Shown: piece after piece, positions 42,592 through 51,774 of the stretch | Layout of the letters: each line of letters begins with the position of its first letter | How positions within the stretch are numbered: the stretch's first letter is position 1 | NCBI GenBank assembly: GCA_016213885.1 | Contig: JACQZM010000163.1 | Coordinates: 1-53,503, forward strand | Direction of reading: 5' to 3' | Source of the DNA: Candidatus Rifleibacteriota bacterium | GTDB lineage: Bacteria > Muiribacteriota > UBA6191 > JACPRK01 > JACQZM01 | DNA: 53,503 nucleotides | Notes under the pieces: generated by a model | Database searches by the model: none | Told to the model about the DNA's origin: nothing | The model's input: only the letters and a program-made list of their open reading frames with translations | Position numbers and translations under genes: made by a program

Positions 42592-45500
42592 TCAGCGATT
42601 GAGCACGTTCACCGGACAGGCGTCCGGCCGGACGAACGCGAGCAGCCGGTGGTCCAGCTCGTCCTGGGTGCACAGTTCCGGGCGGCCCCAGTTGGCCAGG
42701 GCGTGGCTCGGCACGCCCTTCGATTTGAGCCAGGCGTGGGCGTTGGCCACGGATCCGGAGACGAAGACCAGCGCCGGCAGCAGCGGGCGGGGGAGTTCGC
42801 AGCTTCCCACGAGCGCCCCGGCGAGGGTGCGGACGTCCTGGTCTCGACCGTGGAGCCAGAGAGACATGAGAAGCTGGACCACGCTCTTCACCGGGTCCTG
42901 ATCGCCCGGCGCCACGGCGAGCCACGCCCGGACCAGGTTCGAGCTCCTCGAGATCTCCCGCGCCACCGGCTGGTCGCAGGGCGGCAGGTGACCGGCGAGC
43001 AGCTCCAGCGCCCGCATCAGCTCCGCCTGCGTGGCGCCGAACAGGTCAAGCCAGGTCAGGAGCGCCGCGGCGGTGCCCAGGGTGATCCCGTCGTCCAGCC
43101 TGAGGATCCGCTCGAACGCCGCCCCCGCTGACTTGCCCTTCGCGGACGTCGTGACCAGGTCATGGAGGATCCGGGCGGTGATCCGGAGATGGTACTGGTA
43201 GTTGTGGACGATCTGGCGCAGCCGGTCCCTGTCGGGTCCGGCACTCTGCACCCGGTCCACGATCGACGCGAACGCCTCGGCCGCCACCGGGCCGGTCCTG
43301 GCCCGGGTCGCGAGAACACCGATCTCCTTGACGAGCGCCAGCTTCCTGCCGATCGGCGTGTCCGGGAACGTCACGCCGGATGTAGAGATCGCCCTGGTCA
43401 CGCGATCCAGATCGTCGAGACCCGCCTGTGGCTCCGCCTTCTGCAGACTCTCCCACCCGCGCTGTCCCCTGGATTCGATCACATCGATCGCCGCTCGGTG
43501 GAAGTCGGAGCGCGCCCCCTTCCCGTAGCGACTCTGTGCGTCGCCGATCATCTTCCGGCCCTCGGCGACCTCTCCCAGACCGGCGGCGTTCAGGCCATGG
43601 TCGAGCATGGCCCAGGCAGCCCAGCTGGACGCGGCGCTCCGTCCACGCTGGAGCGCCTCTTCCCTGTTCTTGCCGGCGCTGACGAGCCGGTTGACCAGCT
43701 CCAGCGTCATCACGTATCGCTCGAGGCCCGGAGGGTCCGTGGCGATGAACCGATCGAGGACCTCGGATGCCTGGCCGAACTCGCCCATGAAGCACAGGAG
43801 CTTGACGAGCTCTCTCGCCACGCCGATCGACGACGGCGAGCTGGCGAACGCTCGCTCCAGGATCGCCCTGGCCCCGGAGCGGTCCGCCCGGTAGCCGCGC
43901 TGTTCCGCCAGCACCATCGCGATGTGCGGATTCGCCTGATGCCGCGCATCGGTCCCCAGGAGCAGCTCGTGACGGCCGAACTGCGTGTTGAGAGACGCGG
44001 GAAGCGACACCCGGGCTATCGTGTCGGCCTGCTGGGTCTTCAGGAGCCTTTCCACCAGCGCCTGGCTGCAGGCTGTCCGGCCGGTCTCTCCGGCGATCCG
44101 GGCGGCCTGGGCCACCTGGCCCGGATTGTCCGGGAACCTCGAGAGCAGGTACTGGCCGATCGTCCAGACGTACCGCCCATCGACGGTGTGGCTCAACGAG
44201 GCGGTGCTGTTGAGGTTGAGCAGGCCGGGCATCCGGGAGATCGCCACCGTGGCCGACTCGAAGATCGCCAGGCTCCGGAGCCCCGTGACGTTGGACGACA
44301 TCGTCGGGTCGCAGAGAAACCACTGGAGATCGGGGTGGCGCCACTCCTGCTGCGAGACGACCTCCTTGGCCAGCGGGTCCGGCTGGCCCTGCCGGGCGTA
44401 CTGCCGCCGGGCCCTGTTTCTCGCCCACAGGCTGTGGAGCAGGCTGTCGGCCACCTCCTCGAGGACGACCCGCCGGGCGAACGAGCGGCACCGGACCGCC
44501 GACTCGGAGAGCGCCCGGGCGAGCGGGACCACCGGGGAGCCCTGATTTCCGCCCGCGAGCAGCCGAGCAGGATCGAACCCCGGGCCCGACGGTCTGGCCT
44601 TGATCGCCGCCAGCGCCTCGGCGGGCACGTCGGAGCCGAGCCACGGGGCCACCTCGGCGAGCTCCGAGAGCGGCATCGACGCCGTCATCGACGCCGTCAT
44701 CGCCAGGGTCGAGAACTCGCCCAGCGTCGCGAGGTACGGCCAGGCCACCGGCATCATCTCCGGGTCGATCGACCACTCCAAGAACCTGGGAGCCAGGGTC
44801 AAGTTGGTGAGCTGCACCGACCGCTCCACCAGAGCCAGCAGGCGCGGCAGCGCCCAGTCGGCGGGCTTCTCCCGCGGCAGGTCCTGGCTCATCAGCGCCT
44901 GGTGGAGCACGGCAAGATCCGTGAACCCGGCCGGAGGCGGCCTCGCCGCCAGCAGCCAGAAGTCGCCCGCCGCGGCGGCCGGGGCCAGCCACCGGGCGGC
45001 CGCCGACTCCGGAAGCTCGGCATAGGCGACGTGCTCCACCTTGGGGCCAGGACCCGGCAGATGTGGGGGCTGCTGCTTCGGAGACCGGACGCCGGCGGCG
45101 CGATCGGCCACCGCGGCGAGCGCCAGCGCCTGGGCGGCCCGCGGACCGGCCAGCGCCGGAGCCACCCGGTGATCGACCAGCGCCCGCCAGGCCAGGGCGT
45201 GGGCCGCCCGGGCCAGAGCCGCCGGCGACGCCGGCCCAGGGCCGTCGAGCGGCCTGAGCGCCGCGGCCAGCGTGGCGATCCCGCCCGGTCGGAACGGCTC
45301 CTTGGGGTCGCCGCCGCCGGGGGGGCGCTTGCCCGCAGGCTGCAATCCCAGGCTCTCGAGCAGCACCGGCAGATCGTCCAGGGCGAGCTCGCTGCCCTCG
45401 TCGAGTCTCATGGCCCCCGGCCTCGCCGGCAGCACCCTGAGCGTCTTCGAGCCGCCGGAGCCACGGGCCATGACCCTGTACGTCCCCCCGACCTGTCCGG

Positions 45501-45936
45501 GCCCGGGCAGCTCCCGCGAGAAGGTGACCTCGACCCTGAGCGGCTTCTCCCCGACCCCTGGCGACGCCTGAGGGTAGACGTCCCACTCCTTGGCGAGCCG
45601 CCGGTCCGAGGGGTCGAGCGGCTGGACCCGATGGCCGTGCAGGTGGGTGAGCCCGGCGATGAGCGCCTCCCTGTACGCGAGGAGCGGCACGATCGGGCCC
45701 ATCCACGCGAGCGGCTCGTGAAGCGCCTCGTCTTGCCACGGGGGGCCCGGAAGACCCTGGGCGTCCGGCGGCGTTCCGATCGCGGGATCCGGTTCGGCCC
45801 TGCCGATCAGTCGGGCCAGCTCGTCGGGGCCTGCGATGACCGCCGCGAGCCCCAGCCCCACGGCCGCGAAGATCACCAGCCGGTTCCTTCTCGATCGGGC
45901 CGCCTGCAGAGCAAGTTCGCTCTCGGGAACGCCCAC
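42592..45936 (-). CDS. Very large membrane-anchored helical-repeat protein
   Basis: 1,114 residues. A short basic N-terminus and one hydrophobic helix (about 17-37) precede a long exported or cytosolic helical region. It contains TPR/SEL1-like stretches (LAEQRGYRADRSGARAILERA; FGQASEVLDRFIATDPPGLE). No catalytic motif is recognised. It may scaffold an envelope assembly. Converges with the RING/thioredoxin gene; repeat copy 5 lies upstream of its start. Confidence 0.7.
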   Translation of the reverse strand: MGVPESELALQAARSRRNRLVIFAAVGLGLAAVIAGPDELARLIGRAEPDPAIGTPPDAQGLPGPPWQDEALHEPLAWMGPIVPLLAYREALIAGLTHLHGHRVQPLDPSDRRLAKEWDVYPQASPGVGEKPLRVEVTFSRELPGPGQVGGTYRVMARGSGGSKTLRVLPARPGAMRLDEGSELALDDLPVLLESLGLQPAGKRPPGGGDPKEPFRPGGIATLAAALRPLDGPGPASPAALARAAHALAWRALVDHRVAPALAGPRAAQALALAAVADRAAGVRSPKQQPPHLPGPGPKVEHVAYAELPESAAARWLAPAAAAGDFWLLAARPPPAGFTDLAVLHQALMSQDLPREKPADWALPRLLALVERSVQLTNLTLAPRFLEWSIDPEMMPVAWPYLATLGEFSTLAMTASMTASMPLSELAEVAPWLGSDVPAEALAAIKARPSGPGFDPARLLAGGNQGSPVVPLARALSESAVRCRSFARRVVLEEVADSLLHSLWARNRARRQYARQGQPDPLAKEVVSQQEWRHPDLQWFLCDPTMSSNVTGLRSLAIFESATVAISRMPGLLNLNSTASLSHTVDGRYVWTIGQYLLSRFPDNPGQVAQAARIAGETGRTACSQALVERLLKTQQADTIARVSLPASLNTQFGRHELLLGTDARHQANPHIAMVLAEQRGYRADRSGARAILERAFASSPSSIGVARELVKLLCFMGEFGQASEVLDRFIATDPPGLERYVMTLELVNRLVSAGKNREEALQRGRSAASSWAAWAMLDHGLNAAGLGEVAEGRKMIGDAQSRYGKGARSDFHRAAIDVIESRGQRGWESLQKAEPQAGLDDLDRVTRAISTSGVTFPDTPIGRKLALVKEIGVLATRARTGPVAAEAFASIVDRVQSAGPDRDRLRQIVHNYQYHLRITARILHDLVTTSAKGKSAGAAFERILRLDDGITLGTAAALLTWLDLFGATQAELMRALELLAGHLPPCDQPVAREISRSSNLVRAWLAVAPGDQDPVKSVVQLLMSLWLHGRDQDVRTLAGALVGSCELPRPLLPALVFVSGSVANAHAWLKSKGVPSHALANWGRPELCTQDELDHRLLAFVRPDACPVNVLNR

Positions 45937-45949
45937 GGTCTCCCCCTTT

Positions 45950-46160
45950 CCAGGATCCGGCGCCTCGCCGGATCAGAGTCGCAAGACCCGGCGCCTCGCC
46001 GGGTCCGAGTCGCGCCCCCGAGCGCGACCTCCAACCTGATCCCCTCCTCATTTCTCTCTCTCGAGCGCGACGTCAACCGGATCCCCTTCACTTCCCCCGT
46101 GAGTCTCGATGCAGGCCCGGGCCCGGTCACAGCCCAGGATCCGCGAAACGAGTGGGGAAA
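45950..46160 (-). repeat. Dispersed hairpin repeat, copy 5
   Basis: Reverse-orientation copy with two GACCCGGCG-type hairpins. The outer one (45954-45974) reads GATCCGGCG...CGCCGGATC, a paired change on both arms that keeps the stem perfect. The distal end is more divergent than in other copies (GGCCCGGGCC). Confidence 0.82.
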
Positions 46161-46291
46161 CGAGGCTTTCCGAGGTCTCGTCGAGCCAGTATACCGTCGC
46201 CAAAGAAGCGGTCACAACAGCGCGAGGGCGCCGGGCGACCGCGGGGATCGAAGGTCGTGGGGACCAGGGCGCGCCCTCGCCGGAAATCCCT

Positions 46292-46320
46292 GGCCTCGAC
46301 CCGCTGCGAGGCCTTATAAT
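46292..46320 (+). promoter_or_regulatory. Promoter with overlapping palindrome
   Basis: A consensus -10, TATAAT (46315-46320), is preceded by a perfect inverted repeat GGCCTCG (46292-46298) / CGAGGCC (46307-46313) that occupies the -35 position, where no good hexamer is seen. Suggests activator- or repressor-dependent expression of the gene at 46368. Confidence 0.55.
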
Positions 46321-46367
46321 ATCGCCCCGCACGAACGCGATCCGTTTTCAAAGGCAGGAGGGGGAGG

Positions 46368-47315
46368 ATGTTCAGGTTCCCCATCATCGCTCTGATCGTC
46401 GCTCTCACAGTGGCTCAGGTTCCGGCTCTCGCCGACTCGTTCTGGCTCGACGGCGAAGGCCGGGTCTTCACCATCGACTCGTACGGCAGGATCGCCATCG
46501 ACGGAAGCTCGACGAACTGGTACCCCGATCGGTCCAACCTGGACCTGGTGGTGACCCGATCAGGAGACGCCGTCTACACGAACAGCTACGGCCGCCTCTG
46601 CCGGAACGGCTCGGAGCTCCACTACGACTGGATCCGCCCCCATTACTTCCGGGTCGACCAGGACGGCAACATCTACACGGTCCACGACTGGGTCGGCGAC
46701 AAGATCCAGAAGAACGGCGTGGACACCCCCTACGAGATCGCCAAGGGATCGGGCTTCGTGATCGATCCGGAGGGCCGTCTGTACTACACCAGCGCCAGCA
46801 CCGGGAACCTCTGCATCGACGGTCAGGACACGGGTCGTCGCTTCCAGCGCGACGATTTCAAGGTCGGCGCCGGCGGGCTCTACTACGTGAACCACTACCC
46901 GAACCAGCAGCACCGGTACTGGCTCTACCGGTTCGACGTGACCACCGGCGCCCACCAGCACGTGGCCTGGCTCGCGACGTACCGGGCCTTCGACCTCGAC
47001 ACGCGGGGCAACCTGTGGTTCGCCGACTTCGGCTGGGCGATCAAGAAGAACGGGGTCCCGACCGGCTGGCGCGCCCCGACCATCCACCTGGACGGTGCCT
47101 GCAACGTCTACACCAAGAACTCCCAGGACAGGATCTTCCGCTCCGGCCAGGACACCGGGTACGTGGCCAAGGGCGTCTACGAGGTGGCGGCCAACGGAGA
47201 CGTGGTCTACGTGGCCGACCCGAGCGACCGGGAGCTGTACCGCAACGGCCAGGCGCTGGGCATCCACCTTGGCTCCAAGGCGCCGGTCCCGCCGAGCGCT
47301 CCCGACGCGGACTGA
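46368..47315 (+). CDS. Secreted beta-propeller-like protein
   Basis: 315 residues with a signal peptide (about 1-22, ending VPALA) and a strong GGAGGGGGAGG just before the ATG. The mature part is built of about 20-45-residue units with a pattern like G-x-V/I-Y-T-x...NG (IYTVHDWVGDKIQKNGVD; LYYTSASTGNLCIDG), typical of a propeller of tachylectin- or Kelch-like type. Ligand unknown. It ends abutting the kinase stop on the other strand. Confidence 0.75.
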   Translation: MFRFPIIALIVALTVAQVPALADSFWLDGEGRVFTIDSYGRIAIDGSSTNWYPDRSNLDLVVTRSGDAVYTNSYGRLCRNGSELHYDWIRPHYFRVDQDGNIYTVHDWVGDKIQKNGVDTPYEIAKGSGFVIDPEGRLYYTSASTGNLCIDGQDTGRRFQRDDFKVGAGGLYYVNHYPNQQHRYWLYRFDVTTGAHQHVAWLATYRAFDLDTRGNLWFADFGWAIKKNGVPTGWRAPTIHLDGACNVYTKNSQDRIFRSGQDTGYVAKGVYEVAANGDVVYVADPSDRELYRNGQALGIHLGSKAPVPPSAPDAD

Positions 47316-49472
47316 TCAGCGAGCGCCAGCCCCGGCCGGCGAACCGGGGAGCGGGCCGTCCAGGTGCGAGAGCGCCAGACCCTGTTTCATGGCCTGGCCG
47401 ATCAGCCGGTCCCGCCCCGCCTGCAGCGAGGCTATCCCCTGACTCGTGCAGACCGTTCGGTCCACCGCCGCCCAGATCCGGTCCGCCACCTCGATCGCCC
47501 GCCCGATCTGCTCCGGCGACGACGACCGGTCCGTGGCCAGCACCACGCAGCTTCCGAACACGTTCACCCACGTGTCCATCACGGTGGCCCGCCAGGTTCC
47601 GGCAGGCATGGGGCTGCCCACGGCCTGGCCGGCCAGCGCGAGCACGACGAGCCGCGCCCTCCGCACCGCCGGAGACATCGCCATGCTGTCGTCGTAGAGC
47701 GACAGTCGACTCTCCGACGCCTCCCGGCTGGTCAGGGCGTGGCAGGCGAACTGCAGGCGACAGAGCAGCCCGTCGGGAGACCGGGTCCAGGGGTCGGTCA
47801 GCTCCCCCAGCAACCGACCCACCGTGTCGAGCGCTTCGGCCCGGCGGAGCCGCTGCTCCCTTCCTCGGTCGAGCTGGCTCCGGATCTGGGACGCGAGATC
47901 CAGGGCGAAGCACCGACGCCATGGGTCGCCCGACGCCGACTCGACCACCGGCAACAGCGACTCCAGCTGCTTGCGCACCAGAGCTCCGTGCCTGGCCGGG
48001 AGCATGTAGCGGCAGCCGTTCACGACGACGGTCGCCACGGCGTCGAGCCGGAGCCAGATCGGACCGCGCACCCCGGCCCGGTCGCCGGTCCGTACCGCTC
48101 CCCGGACCATCGAGAGGGCGTTCGTGAGGGCCGGCATCACCTCGTCGACGTTGGTGACCACCCTGAGCTCGGCGAACGTCTGGCTGAAGGCGCCAGCTCT
48201 CGAGAGCTTCACCGAAGTGTTGAACCGATCGATCTGCTCGCCGATCTTCTTGCCCAGACGCTCCATCTCCTCCGACGCCCCGCGGGCGGTCCGGTCGGGA
48301 TCGACGGTGGCGGTCCACCCGGCCGTGGGAGCGGGCGTGGCGCCGGCGGTCGTCGACGGGGAACGGCTGAATGCCAGGAAGACCGACGTGATCGCCACGA
48401 CCGTCGCGAGCCCCGCGGCCGCTCCCAGCGCCCGGCGTCTGAACCGGCGCCGCCTTCGCGACCCCGGAGCCCCGGGGTGAAGCGGCGGCGTCTTCACGAT
48501 CCGCCCCTTCGGGATCGTCCCGGAGACCGACGCCCGAGTCCCCGCCTGCTCGACCGCCGCGACGTTCTCGAACCGGTCCGACCAGCTGTCGCCCCGGTCC
48601 GGCGACCCCGAGGAGGGTGCCGGCAGGTCGCTGACCGTGGCCATTCCCAGCAGGTTCGCCGCCGGCGACAGCAGCTCCCGGGCGGCCTGCGCCGACGCCG
48701 GGCGGGTCGCGGGGTCGGGCTCCAGGAGCCCCCGGATCGTCAGCCGGAGGCTCTCCGGGCACCCGGCCCTGGCGCTGGCCGGATCGGCCGCCACGAACCC
48801 CGGAGGGATCGCCCGGCCGGCGTTGGGGTGGGTGCCGCAGAGCGCCTCGTACAGACACACTCCAAGGCTGAACAGATCGGACCGCGGCGTGGTCTCGGCC
48901 CCGGCGAACAGCTCCGGCGCCATGTACGGCACGCTCCCCACCAGCATCCCCGGTGCCGTGAGAGAGACATCTCGCTCCGATGCCTCTCCCCGGGCCAGTC
49001 CCAGGTCGGTGAGGACCGAGGTGCCGTCGCACCTGAACAGGATGTTCGAGGGCTTCACGTCCCTGTGCAGGATCCCCCGCTCGTGGAGATGCCCCAGGGC
49101 GTCCAGCATCTCGACGGCGAGCCGGATCACCTCGGAGGCCGGGAGCGACCGACCGCTCCGGTCGCGAGCCAGCCGGTCGGCCAGGGAGCCGCCCTCCACG
49201 AACTCCGTGGCGATCCAGGGCGGTATCCCCTCCGGGTCGGCGGCGACGAACCGGGCCACGTGGGGGTGGACGATCCGCTCCAGAAGCTCTTGCTCCCGGC
49301 GGAATCGCGCCGCCAGCGACCGGTCCGCCGCCCGGTCCACCCGGAGCACCTTGAGCGCCACCACCCGGTCGCAGGACAGGTGACAGGCCCGGTACACGAC
49401 GCCCTGGCCACCGACGCCGACGGCGGTCTCGACAGCGAATCCCGGGATCACGGGCAGCCGGTCCGAGGCCAT
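47316..49472 (-). CDS. Transmembrane Ser/Thr protein kinase (Hanks type)
   Basis: 718 residues. The kinase domain (about 10-270) has a glycine loop GVGGQGVVY, VAIK-like lysine K41 (ALKVL), HRDVKPSN with D138, DLG in place of DFG (156-158) and APE. A transmembrane helix near 350-370 (LGAAAGLATVVAITSVFLAF) is followed by an extracytoplasmic sensor region of about 340 residues without known motif. It starts 26 bp after the FHA/sigma-54 regulator on the same strand, so the regulator may be its phospho-target. Confidence 0.93.
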   Translation of the reverse strand: MASDRLPVIPGFAVETAVGVGGQGVVYRACHLSCDRVVALKVLRVDRAADRSLAARFRREQELLERIVHPHVARFVAADPEGIPPWIATEFVEGGSLADRLARDRSGRSLPASEVIRLAVEMLDALGHLHERGILHRDVKPSNILFRCDGTSVLTDLGLARGEASERDVSLTAPGMLVGSVPYMAPELFAGAETTPRSDLFSLGVCLYEALCGTHPNAGRAIPPGFVAADPASARAGCPESLRLTIRGLLEPDPATRPASAQAARELLSPAANLLGMATVSDLPAPSSGSPDRGDSWSDRFENVAAVEQAGTRASVSGTIPKGRIVKTPPLHPGAPGSRRRRRFRRRALGAAAGLATVVAITSVFLAFSRSPSTTAGATPAPTAGWTATVDPDRTARGASEEMERLGKKIGEQIDRFNTSVKLSRAGAFSQTFAELRVVTNVDEVMPALTNALSMVRGAVRTGDRAGVRGPIWLRLDAVATVVVNGCRYMLPARHGALVRKQLESLLPVVESASGDPWRRCFALDLASQIRSQLDRGREQRLRRAEALDTVGRLLGELTDPWTRSPDGLLCRLQFACHALTSREASESRLSLYDDSMAMSPAVRRARLVVLALAGQAVGSPMPAGTWRATVMDTWVNVFGSCVVLATDRSSSPEQIGRAIEVADRIWAAVDRTVCTSQGIASLQAGRDRLIGQAMKQGLALSHLDGPLPGSPAGAGAR

Positions 49473-49497
49473 GCGGCAGCGCCTCCCGCCCCGAGCC

Positions 49498-51396
49498 CTA
49501 GCTCTGTTCCGGGTCGCTGGACGAACCGAGGCCGATCTGGCCGAGCTTCCGGTAGATCGTGAAGCGGGTCAGCCTGGCGTGGCGCGCCATGGCCGACACG
49601 TTGTGACCCACCAGCTTCACGAGCCCCGAGAAGTAGCCCCGCTCGAACTCCCGCAGCGCCTCGGCGTACGCGGGCACCGCCTCCTCCTGGGCGACCGGGA
49701 CGGCCGGCGCGGGCTCCGCGGCGTCGGCTGCGGTCGCCTCCGGGGGCAGGCGGGAGAGCACCTCGTGGGGAAACGACCCCAGGGAGAGCTCGTCGCCCAC
49801 CTCCACCACCAGCGCGCGCTCGACGGCGTTTCTCAGCTGTCTGATGTTGCCAGGCCAGCTGTAGGCCGAGAGCGCCTCCATCACCCCGGGCCCGCACCGA
49901 TGCACCGGCGATCCCATGCGGCGGGCCAGCGTGGCCAGGAAGTACGAGACCAGCAGCGGCACGTCCTGGGGCCGGTTCCTCAGCGGGCACAGGGCGATCT
50001 GGAAGACGTTCAACCTGTAATAGAGGTCTTCCCGGAAACCGCCCTCGGCGATCAGGGTCTGGAGGTTCCTGTGCGTCGCGGCGACGAGCCGGAAGTCCAC
50101 GGGCCGAGGCCTGGTCTCCCCGATCCGCACCACGACCCGCTCCTGGATCGCCCTCAGCAGCTTGGCCTGGCTCGCCGGCGACAGCTCTCCGACCTCGTCC
50201 AGGAAGAGGGTGCCCCCGTGGGCCATCTCCAGCACTCCGGCCCGGTCCTCGGTGGCGCCGGTGAAGGCGCCCTTGCTGTGGCCGAACAGCTCCGACTCCA
50301 GGAGCGACTCCGGCACCGCGGCGCAGTTCAGCGGCACGAACGGCCCCATGGACCGTCCGGAGTGGCGATGGATCCACCCGGCCATGACCTCCTTGCCGGT
50401 GCCGGTCTCGCCGGCGATGAGCACCGTCACGTCCCGGGTCGCGGCGCGCTGGCACAGCTCCAGGTCCTGGCGAGCCGGGCTCTCCGGGGCGATCAGCCGT
50501 TCCACCGGCACGCCCTGGGATTCGGTCTCCTCGACCATGTGCCAGAGTCTCGCGTTCTCGCTCTCCAGCTCCTCCCGGGCCTGAAAGCTGTCCAGCAGCC
50601 GGGCCGCGACGTGGGAGACCGACTGAAGGAGCTTCACGTCGTCGGGCCTGAAGCTCTTGATCTTCACGCGGGAGTCCACGTAGAGCACGCCGACCAGGCG
50701 AGAGCCGATGACCATGGGGCAGATGATCACGGACTGCAGATCATCCCGGGCCAGCCGGGCGATGCTGGCGGCCGCCGTCGACCCCTGCGCCGGATCCAGC
50801 TCCAGGAGGAGCAGCGGCGATCGATCCCGGGCCACCTGGAGGATCAGCGACTCCGACACGGCCAGCGCCGGGTTCGCCCCGTCGACGCTCCTGGAGAACA
50901 CCCGTCGAGCCCTGGCCCGCCGCAGGTCCACGGAGTAGAGGAACCCACGCTCCGCGCCCACAGAACACAGCAGCGCTCCGAGCAGGTTCGCCAGGTACGA
51001 CTGGCTGGGCAGACGGATGTCGAACCCTTCGAGGAGAGCGGCCAGCACGTCCAGTCCGGCCCGGCTGACGATCCCTCCGGCCTCGACCCCGGGCGCCGAT
51101 CCGGTCTCACCCTGCTCCAGCACGATGCGGTACGGGCCGACGGCGACCTCGTCGCCGGAGTTCAACCGCTCCCTCTTGACCGGCGCTCCCCGGACCCTGA
51201 CCCCGGACCGCTTCGAGAGATCCTCGACGAACACCGCGCCCTCGACCACGACGATCCGGGCGTGACGGCGGCTGACCGCGGCGTGCTCCAGGCAGACCCC
51301 CGCGTCGGGGTCGCGCCCGATGATCAGCTCCGGGCCCTCCAGCGGCACCCTTCGAGGCGCCATGCCCGGCCCGTGGACAACGACGGATAGCGGCAT
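49498..51396 (-). CDS. FHA-GAF sigma-54-dependent activator
   Basis: 632 residues. FHA domain (about 1-95; [18 protein letters not shown]) that reads phosphothreonine, a GAF-like domain (about 110-280), an AAA+ sigma-54 interaction core (Walker A GETGTGKE 329-336, GAFTGA 376-381, Walker [10 protein letters not shown]) and a C-terminal Fis-type HTH (about 595-632). It activates sigma-54 promoters, probably in response to a kinase. The kinase encoded next is the natural candidate. No rpoN is seen in the window. Confidence 0.93.
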   Translation of the reverse strand: MPLSVVVHGPGMAPRRVPLEGPELIIGRDPDAGVCLEHAAVSRRHARIVVVEGAVFVEDLSKRSGVRVRGAPVKRERLNSGDEVAVGPYRIVLEQGETGSAPGVEAGGIVSRAGLDVLAALLEGFDIRLPSQSYLANLLGALLCSVGAERGFLYSVDLRRARARRVFSRSVDGANPALAVSESLILQVARDRSPLLLLELDPAQGSTAAASIARLARDDLQSVIICPMVIGSRLVGVLYVDSRVKIKSFRPDDVKLLQSVSHVAARLLDSFQAREELESENARLWHMVEETESQGVPVERLIAPESPARQDLELCQRAATRDVTVLIAGETGTGKEVMAGWIHRHSGRSMGPFVPLNCAAVPESLLESELFGHSKGAFTGATEDRAGVLEMAHGGTLFLDEVGELSPASQAKLLRAIQERVVVRIGETRPRPVDFRLVAATHRNLQTLIAEGGFREDLYYRLNVFQIALCPLRNRPQDVPLLVSYFLATLARRMGSPVHRCGPGVMEALSAYSWPGNIRQLRNAVERALVVEVGDELSLGSFPHEVLSRLPPEATAADAAEPAPAVPVAQEEAVPAYAEALREFERGYFSGLVKLVGHNVSAMARHARLTRFTIYRKLGQIGLGSSSDPEQS

Positions 51397-51534
51397 AGGA
51401 TTGAGGCGGCGCCAGCGGCCCGTTCACCGGGGAGGAGCGAGCGCGATCGTCGGCCGTCCGCGGCAACGCGCATTGCGTCGAGCCGAGTCAGCTTAGCTCC
51501 ACCGGCCAGCGCTCCGCAACGACCGACGATCCCA

Positions 51535-51715
51535 GACCCGGCGCCTCGCCGGGTCCGAGTCGCGCCCCCGAGCGCGACTTCAATCCGGATCCTCTCCTCT
51601 TTCTCTCTCCCGAGCGTGACCTTCAACCTGATCCTCTCCACTCCCTTGGTGACTCTGCAGCCAGGCCGAGGCCTGATCACAGGCCCGACTCCGCGAAACA
51701 GATGGGGGATCCTGG
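51535..51715 (-). repeat. Dispersed hairpin repeat, copy 6
   Basis: Reverse-orientation, near complete: one GACCCGGCG hairpin, the GTCGCGC hairpin, tandem purine-rich body, CAGGCC-TC-GGCCTG distal hairpin and a GGGGGATCCTGG end. It lies in the gap between two leftward genes (51397-51774), which otherwise holds nothing I can name. Confidence 0.85.
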
Positions 51716-51774
51716 CTCCGACGCCCGGCCAGCCCCTGATCCCGGGCCGATCCGGTCGAGACGTGCCAAGGACC

